From Puia sp. (GTDB lineage Bacteria > Bacteroidota > Bacteroidia > Chitinophagales > Chitinophagaceae), in NCBI GenBank assembly GCA_031292515.1, contig JARLGZ010000030.1, positions 124,001 to 188,000 on the forward strand: 64,000 nucleotides of DNA. The letters run 5' to 3'. Below the pieces are notes generated by a model, which saw only the letters and a list, made by a program, of their open reading frames with translations, was not told the DNA's origin and ran no database searches. Each line of letters begins with the position of its first letter. Position 1 is the first letter of the stretch. Both the position numbers and the translations under genes were made by a program. Positions 59,815-64,000 of the stretch are shown piece by piece.

Positions 59815-60711
59815 ATGCGGTTCCGTGTATCAGAGATTCGGGTGTTCCTTGTCCTGCTGTTGTCGTCATTCAGCATGGTCCCGGCGGCGATCGCTCAGCC
59901 TTCGGATCTGAAGCAGATCCTCTCCGATCTGTACAAACGACCGGACAGGATACTGGTCTCCGCCCATCGGGCGGATCATGCCATTTTCCCCGAGAATTCA
60001 TTGCCGGCCATCGGCAAGGCGATAGAAGCGGGTATCGATATCGTAGAGTTGGATGTACGCGAGACCCGTGACAAGGTATTGGTATTGATGCACGATGAGA
60101 AGGTCGATCGGACGACGACCGGCAAAGGCGCAGTCAGCGATCTGAGCTATAAGGAGTTGCAGGAATTTTATCTGTTGCAGGACGGGAAGCCGACGGGTAA
60201 CAGGATTCCGACTTTTGAAGAGGCGCTGAAGAAGACGAAAGGCCATATCCTGATAGATATCGACTTCAAGGCCGAGACCCAAACGGCAAAAGACGAGACT
60301 TACCGTCTTCTGCGGAAATACGGGATGGAGCGACAGGTGTTCCTTTTTATCTACGACTATAAAGAGGCTACCGAATACAGAGCTCTCGATCCCCGGGTGC
60401 CGATCATGCCCAGGGCCTATAAGGACGAGGACGTTCATGCGATCCTCCAAATGGGGCGGTTTCCGGCGGTGCATGTGGATGAGACCTTTTACAGCGATAC
60501 GTTGATGGGTTCCATCCGCGCTACGGGGATGAGGGTCTGGATCAATGCATTGGGCAAGTATGACGAACTGGAGGAGAAGGCGGTTCGTGACGGATCGCCC
60601 GGGGATGGATTCGCGAGCTTGCTGAAAGACGCCTCGCAGGCCAATTTCATCCAGACAGACTACCCGGAACAGCTACTCGCCTGGCTCCGGAAAAAAGGGT
60701 TGCACCGGTAA
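59815..60711 (+). CDS. Secreted glycerophosphodiester phosphodiesterase (GDPD), second copy
   Basis: This 298-residue paralogue has a signal peptide (VFLVLLLSSFSMVPAAIAQ) and the GDPD residues His51-Arg52, Glu60-Asn61, Glu78/Asp80 and His93. Identity to the first copy is visible but moderate (AHRADHAIFPENSLPAIGKAIEAG versus AHRGDH and PENTLLAYKQGIDDG), so the pair is not a recent duplicate and may have different substrates. The ATG at 59815 was chosen at the signal; the frame is open to 59725. Confidence 0.91.
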   Translation: MRFRVSEIRVFLVLLLSSFSMVPAAIAQPSDLKQILSDLYKRPDRILVSAHRADHAIFPENSLPAIGKAIEAGIDIVELDVRETRDKVLVLMHDEKVDRTTTGKGAVSDLSYKELQEFYLLQDGKPTGNRIPTFEEALKKTKGHILIDIDFKAETQTAKDETYRLLRKYGMERQVFLFIYDYKEATEYRALDPRVPIMPRAYKDEDVHAILQMGRFPAVHVDETFYSDTLMGSIRATGMRVWINALGKYDELEEKAVRDGSPGDGFASLLKDASQANFIQTDYPEQLLAWLRKKGLHR

Positions 60712-60889
60712 GGGAATTGTATTATATATTTGAGCCGGTGGGGGCACGGATTGTATAAGATCCGGGGTTGTATTGTTGTGAATGGGAGGCATGCTGGAGA
60801 ATAGGGGGTGCAGGGTGGAGAATAGAGCCGATCGTGGAGGTTGCATGAGCAGGGAAGGGATTCTTGAATCGTTATAAAAACTCTGTTGA

Positions 60890-62128
60890 ATGAAGCGGAA
60901 TTATTACATGGTAGGTCTTGTCTTTATTACGTTTTTCGTGATCTCCTTTATTACGAATATCCTGGGCGCGTTAAACCCGGAAATCCAGCAAAGTTTCCAT
61001 CTTAGCTATGGGATGGTGGCCTTCCTGCCCTTTTCTTTTTTTATTGCCTACGGGGTCATGTCGATTCCTGCCGGGATGTTTATAGAGTTATATGGCGAAA
61101 AAACGGCTATGATCATCTCCTTTGGGGTCGCTTTTGTGGGCGCGGCCCTGATCAGCCTGTTCGCTTCTTATACCATTTGCCTGTTGTCGCTCTTTTTGTT
61201 GGGAATCGGGATGGCGATGCTGCAGGTGGTGATCAACCCCCTTTTGCGTATTTCGGGCGGGGAAGAGCATTTCGCTTTTTATTCGGTCATGGCCCAGTTG
61301 CTTTTCGGGCTGGCCTCCTATGTCAGTCCGATCGTCTATACGGGCGTGGAGGCGGGTCTTCGTTCTGCGCCCGCCAACGATAACTTCTTTATTGCCGGTT
61401 TGCGGAAGGTCACGAATATGCAATATTCCTGGACTTCGCAGTACTGGATCTTTTTTATCGTGATCCTGGCTATGATTTTGGTGGTGGCTTTTTCGCGGTT
61501 TCCAAAGGTCGAACTCAAGGAGGATGAGAAAGCGGGTACCCTGACCACTTACAGGCAGTTGATAAAAAACCCGGTGGTCATCCTCTTTTTTCTTGGAATA
61601 TTCAGTTATGTAGGTGTCGAACAGGGCGTATCCTACTGGATTTCCGAATTTCTGCATCAATATCACGGGAAGGATACCCTGACGGATGGGGCCACCGCCG
61701 TATCTCGTTTTTGGGGTCTGATGACCGCCGGTTGCGCATTGAGCCTGATTTTGCTAAAACTATTCGACAGCCGGAAGCTGCTGATCGTATTTGCGGTCGT
61801 GACGATGATCGTGCTGGCGATCGCTTTGTATGGCCCTGCGAACTATGCGCTGGTGGCTTTCCCGGCGATCGGGTTTACGATTGCGCTGATGTTTTCGGTC
61901 ATATTCTCACTCGCGTTGAATTCCCTGTCCTCGCATCATGGTTCTTTTTCGGGTATTCTCTGCACAGGCATCATCGGAGGGGCGGCCGTGCCGCTCCTGA
62001 TCGGATGGCTCGCGGACTATATCGGGTTGAGGGCGGGGATGCTGTTCATTTATATATTTCTCGCCTATATCCTCTCCATCGGTTTCTGGGCAAAACCGCT
62101 TGTCAACAACAAAACAATCAGGGACTGA
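60890..62128 (+). CDS. Sugar MFS transporter, second copy (FucP-like)
   Basis: The 412-residue 12-helix protein has VFITFFVISFITNILGALNPEIQ at the start, LLGIGMAMLQVVINPLLRISGG (a FucP-family helix-4 pattern) and later GIIGGAAVPLLIGWLADYIG. It differs from the transporter next to murQ, so it may carry another product of the locus such as a hexose or glycerol compound. Its stop touches the opposite-strand DUF4251 gene (positions 62128 and 62129). Confidence 0.9.
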   Translation: MKRNYYMVGLVFITFFVISFITNILGALNPEIQQSFHLSYGMVAFLPFSFFIAYGVMSIPAGMFIELYGEKTAMIISFGVAFVGAALISLFASYTICLLSLFLLGIGMAMLQVVINPLLRISGGEEHFAFYSVMAQLLFGLASYVSPIVYTGVEAGLRSAPANDNFFIAGLRKVTNMQYSWTSQYWIFFIVILAMILVVAFSRFPKVELKEDEKAGTLTTYRQLIKNPVVILFFLGIFSYVGVEQGVSYWISEFLHQYHGKDTLTDGATAVSRFWGLMTAGCALSLILLKLFDSRKLLIVFAVVTMIVLAIALYGPANYALVAFPAIGFTIALMFSVIFSLALNSLSSHHGSFSGILCTGIIGGAAVPLLIGWLADYIGLRAGMLFIYIFLAYILSIGFWAKPLVNNKTIRD

Positions 62129-62620
62129 TCATTTCTTTTTGATGGATGTGATGTTCCCGTTGAAACTGATTTGCGATCGGCTGGTGCTCAGGACCTGCAG
62201 GGTACCGGAGCCGTTGTCAAAGATCGTGAGGATCATCTGCTGGACATTCCGGACGTCTTTTGGCTTGATGGTAATGTCCCAGCCCCCTTTTGCCCGCGGT
62301 GTCTTTGTGTATTCGAAATCTTTTGAGGTGAACTCGATGCCGTTCTCCGATGGGTTGACCGGGGCGGTATAGGCCCGTCCGAAATAGGGCAGATAAGAGA
62401 CCACGCTGCCCGGTGTCACCGTAAGATCATAACCATAGGTCAACTGCCGGAGCTGCCCGCTCAGCGGGGTGGCCGTCTGCGCTTTGAATACATAGGTTTG
62501 TGAGTCTACGAGGGCCGTAATCCTGGCCGCTTTCTGCGCTTTTTTTGAGTCCTGCCCCATTACCGGGGGATGCCAGGCGAGGAGGGCGAGGCCGAATAAG
62601 AGGATGACAAAGGCTTTCAT
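62129..62620 (-). CDS. DUF4251 periplasmic protein
   Basis: This 163-residue exported protein has a signal peptide (FVILLFGLALLAWHPPVMG) and the DUF4251 core (LTYGYDLTVTPGSVVSYLPYFGRAY, then GGWDITIKPKDVRNVQQMILTIFDNGSG). It is a lipocalin-like beta fold common in Bacteroidota, with unknown function. Confidence 0.88.
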   Translation of the reverse strand: MKAFVILLFGLALLAWHPPVMGQDSKKAQKAARITALVDSQTYVFKAQTATPLSGQLRQLTYGYDLTVTPGSVVSYLPYFGRAYTAPVNPSENGIEFTSKDFEYTKTPRAKGGWDITIKPKDVRNVQQMILTIFDNGSGTLQVLSTSRSQISFNGNITSIKKK

Positions 62621-62758
62621 GTTCCGATTTTTTTATGTTGTATGCTGATATGCCAAACTAATATAAGGATTTTTTATCAGCTAACTTCATTTGGCGGGTG
62701 TCGCGGCGGCGTGGTCTGCCGGATGCAGGTGGGGCGGCCCGGTCTGCTTTCGGCTCGT

Positions 62759-63778
62759 TTATTTTTGGCTGACGACCACGACGCCAAAGGTGCCGGGTAT
62801 CATTTTCGGTCTCTCGTGTGCGGCGGCGGTCTTTTCGAGATCCGCGGCGGGGAGGAAGACTTTGTGGAGATTTTCGTCGACAGCGATCGTCCGCGCGCTC
62901 CTTTTGGTCGGGAGATTGCCCAGTACGGTGAATGTTTTGCCCGGGCCTTCTTTGATGATGCTGAGGACGCCTTCGCCGCAGGATGCAAAAACGTCCTTCA
63001 ACTGCGGGTCGAATCCGACACCGTCGCAGCCATTGCCGATGGGCAGGGTAGCCACGATCTTACCGTTGGTGGCATCCATCACTACCAGGGTCTTGTCGCA
63101 ACCGGCGAAAAGACATTTGGACTGCAGGTCTATGGCGAGGCCGGTCGGGCCTTCGGCGGGAGCAAGCGACCAACGGCTTACTACGTTCCTGCCGGCAAGG
63201 TCGATGACGGCAATCTCGTTTTTATCTTCGATATTTACAAAGATCCGGCCGGCGCCATCGGAAACGGCTGTTTCGGGTTTGCCGCCGACGGGTATGGTGG
63301 CGACGACTTTATTCCGGGCGGGGTCTATGAGGGAGAGGTCGTTGCTGCGGCCATTGCAGGTGATGATCAATTTCGAAAAAGGTTCGAAGAAGATGGCGTC
63401 GGGGTTCTGGCCGGCGGGAATCTGGGCGAGGATCTCGTTGGTTTTCAGATCGAATACGGTGACGGTATTGAGCCTGCCGTTGCTGGTATAACCCTTGCCT
63501 GTCGAGGCATTGAAGGCGATACCATGGACCCCGGTCGTATTGGGGATGACGCCTACGGAATCCCCCGTCGTCTCGTCCAGTATATTCACCTGGCCGCCAT
63601 GAGAGACGTATATACGGTTATTGCCCGGTCCTGCGGCGATATAGTCCCATCCGCCCGGACTGGCAATGGAGAAATTTGCGGTGACCCTGAACCCATCGGG
63701 ATTTTGAGCGTTTGAGAGGAGGTTGCCGAGCAGGAAGATGTTTATTGACAAGCAGGTGATGAGGGCCCTTGGTTTCAT
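62759..63778 (-). CDS. YncE-like secreted beta-propeller protein
   Basis: The 339-residue protein has a signal peptide (ALITCLSINIFLLGNLLS) and about six to seven beta-propeller blades, each with a pattern like VNILDETTGDSVGVIPN, VTVFDLKTNEILAQIPAG and LSLIDPARNKVVATIPVGG, seen in YncE and YVTN proteins. It may bind DNA, ligands or serve as a scaffold; enzymatic function is not indicated. Confidence 0.87.
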   Translation of the reverse strand: MKPRALITCLSINIFLLGNLLSNAQNPDGFRVTANFSIASPGGWDYIAAGPGNNRIYVSHGGQVNILDETTGDSVGVIPNTTGVHGIAFNASTGKGYTSNGRLNTVTVFDLKTNEILAQIPAGQNPDAIFFEPFSKLIITCNGRSNDLSLIDPARNKVVATIPVGGKPETAVSDGAGRIFVNIEDKNEIAVIDLAGRNVVSRWSLAPAEGPTGLAIDLQSKCLFAGCDKTLVVMDATNGKIVATLPIGNGCDGVGFDPQLKDVFASCGEGVLSIIKEGPGKTFTVLGNLPTKRSARTIAVDENLHKVFLPAADLEKTAAAHERPKMIPGTFGVVVVSQK

Positions 63779-63864
63779 GTTTTTTGGTTAAATGTAGCGG
63801 GGTATTCTGAGTAAATTCTGAAGGTGAGTATAAAATATCCGAAGCCGGAGATAAATCGATAGCA

Positions 63865-64000
63865 ATGAGCCTGGATAAAAGGGATTATGACGCGGTGGTG
63901 GTAGGCTCCGGCCCGAACGGACTGGCGGCGGCTATCCGGCTGCAACAGGCAGGGTTATCCGTTTTGGTGCTGGAAGCCAGGGATACGATCGGAGGGGGGC
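63865..64000 (+). CDS. FAD-dependent oxidoreductase, phytoene desaturase-like (truncated by window edge)
   Basis: The start codon ATG at 63865 opens [26 protein letters not shown] (26 residues shown in pieces: [26 protein letters not shown]), followed by [13 protein letters not shown]. The GSGPNGL motif binds FAD, and the context matches NAD(P)/FAD proteins related to phytoene or carotenoid desaturases. Only 45 residues are inside the window, so the product type is provisional. Confidence 0.85.
   Translation, partial: MSLDKRDYDAVVVGSGPNGLAAAIRLQQAGLSVLVLEARDTIGGG

Noticed and set aside
1-64000. tRNA, rRNA, riboswitch, prophage or insertion sequence
   Set aside because: I looked through the intergenic gaps and found no cloverleaf, conserved RNA motif, transposase or integrase; a covariance-model search would be decisive.

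Overview
This window looks like a chromosomal segment of a Gram-negative Bacteroidota bacterium, most likely of the family Chitinophagaceae. The evidence is two large TonB-dependent receptors with Bacteroidota-type N-terminal carboxypeptidase-like domains, DUF4251 and DUF983 proteins, many Sec, Tat and lipoprotein-secreted products, AT-rich 5' leaders without clear Shine-Dalgarno sites, and several exact matches to the Bacteroidota -7 promoter element TAnnTTTG. I saw no rRNA, tRNA, CRISPR array, prophage or insertion sequence. Gene density is ordinary, and most genes are housekeeping or nutrient-acquisition functions.

Layout. 1-6.4 kb: an aldo/keto reductase end, then a molybdenum hydroxylase of the isoquinoline 1-oxidoreductase type (2Fe-2S subunit, molybdopterin subunit, diheme cytochrome), a VIT/CCC1-like membrane protein and a haem-binding/cytochrome P460 protein. 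6.5-16.6 kb: an orphan ABC ATPase, a siderophore-type TonB receptor, glucose-6-phosphate dehydrogenase, an FKBP isomerase, a PrsW-like protease, a Bcr/CflA exporter and a metallo-beta-lactamase-fold hydrolase. 16.6-22.4 kb: a creD remnant, an AhpD-like protein, a polysaccharide deacetylase, and a family 2A encapsulin shell gene followed by its cysteine desulfurase cargo. 22.5-38 kb: NagB-like deaminase, exonuclease VII, sugar enzymes (GH63-like glycosidase, Gfo/Idh/MocA oxidoreductase, hydroxyacid dehydrogenase, RidA, IlvD/Edd dehydratase, SDR). 37.8-43.3 kb: a Fur-family regulator with a ZnuD-like TonB receptor, two further envelope proteins and a Cys/His-bearing small secreted protein, probably a zinc-uptake locus. 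43.3-56.3 kb: cell-wall amidase, Lgt, a START protein, RMD1, PAP2, hydrolases, a GH18 lipoprotein, a TMEM175-like channel and an M1 peptidase. 56.5-62.1 kb: murQ, two sugar MFS transporters and two secreted glycerophosphodiesterases, plausibly a cell-wall salvage operon. The window ends inside an FAD-dependent oxidoreductase gene.

The two observations most worth following are the encapsulin/cysteine desulfurase nanocompartment with an intercistronic hairpin, and the unusual number of degenerate tandem repeats in gene junctions. The repeats have unit lengths of 7, 13, 15-16, 16, 17-18, 18, 20 and 23 bp, and several begin exactly at a stop codon. Three gene remnants (creD, a DUF2927-like gene, and a secreted protein cut down to signal peptide plus tail) show ongoing gene decay. 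Two genes (xseA and the Bcr/CflA exporter) have no ATG, GTG or TTG that would preserve the whole conserved N-terminus and may start at CTG.
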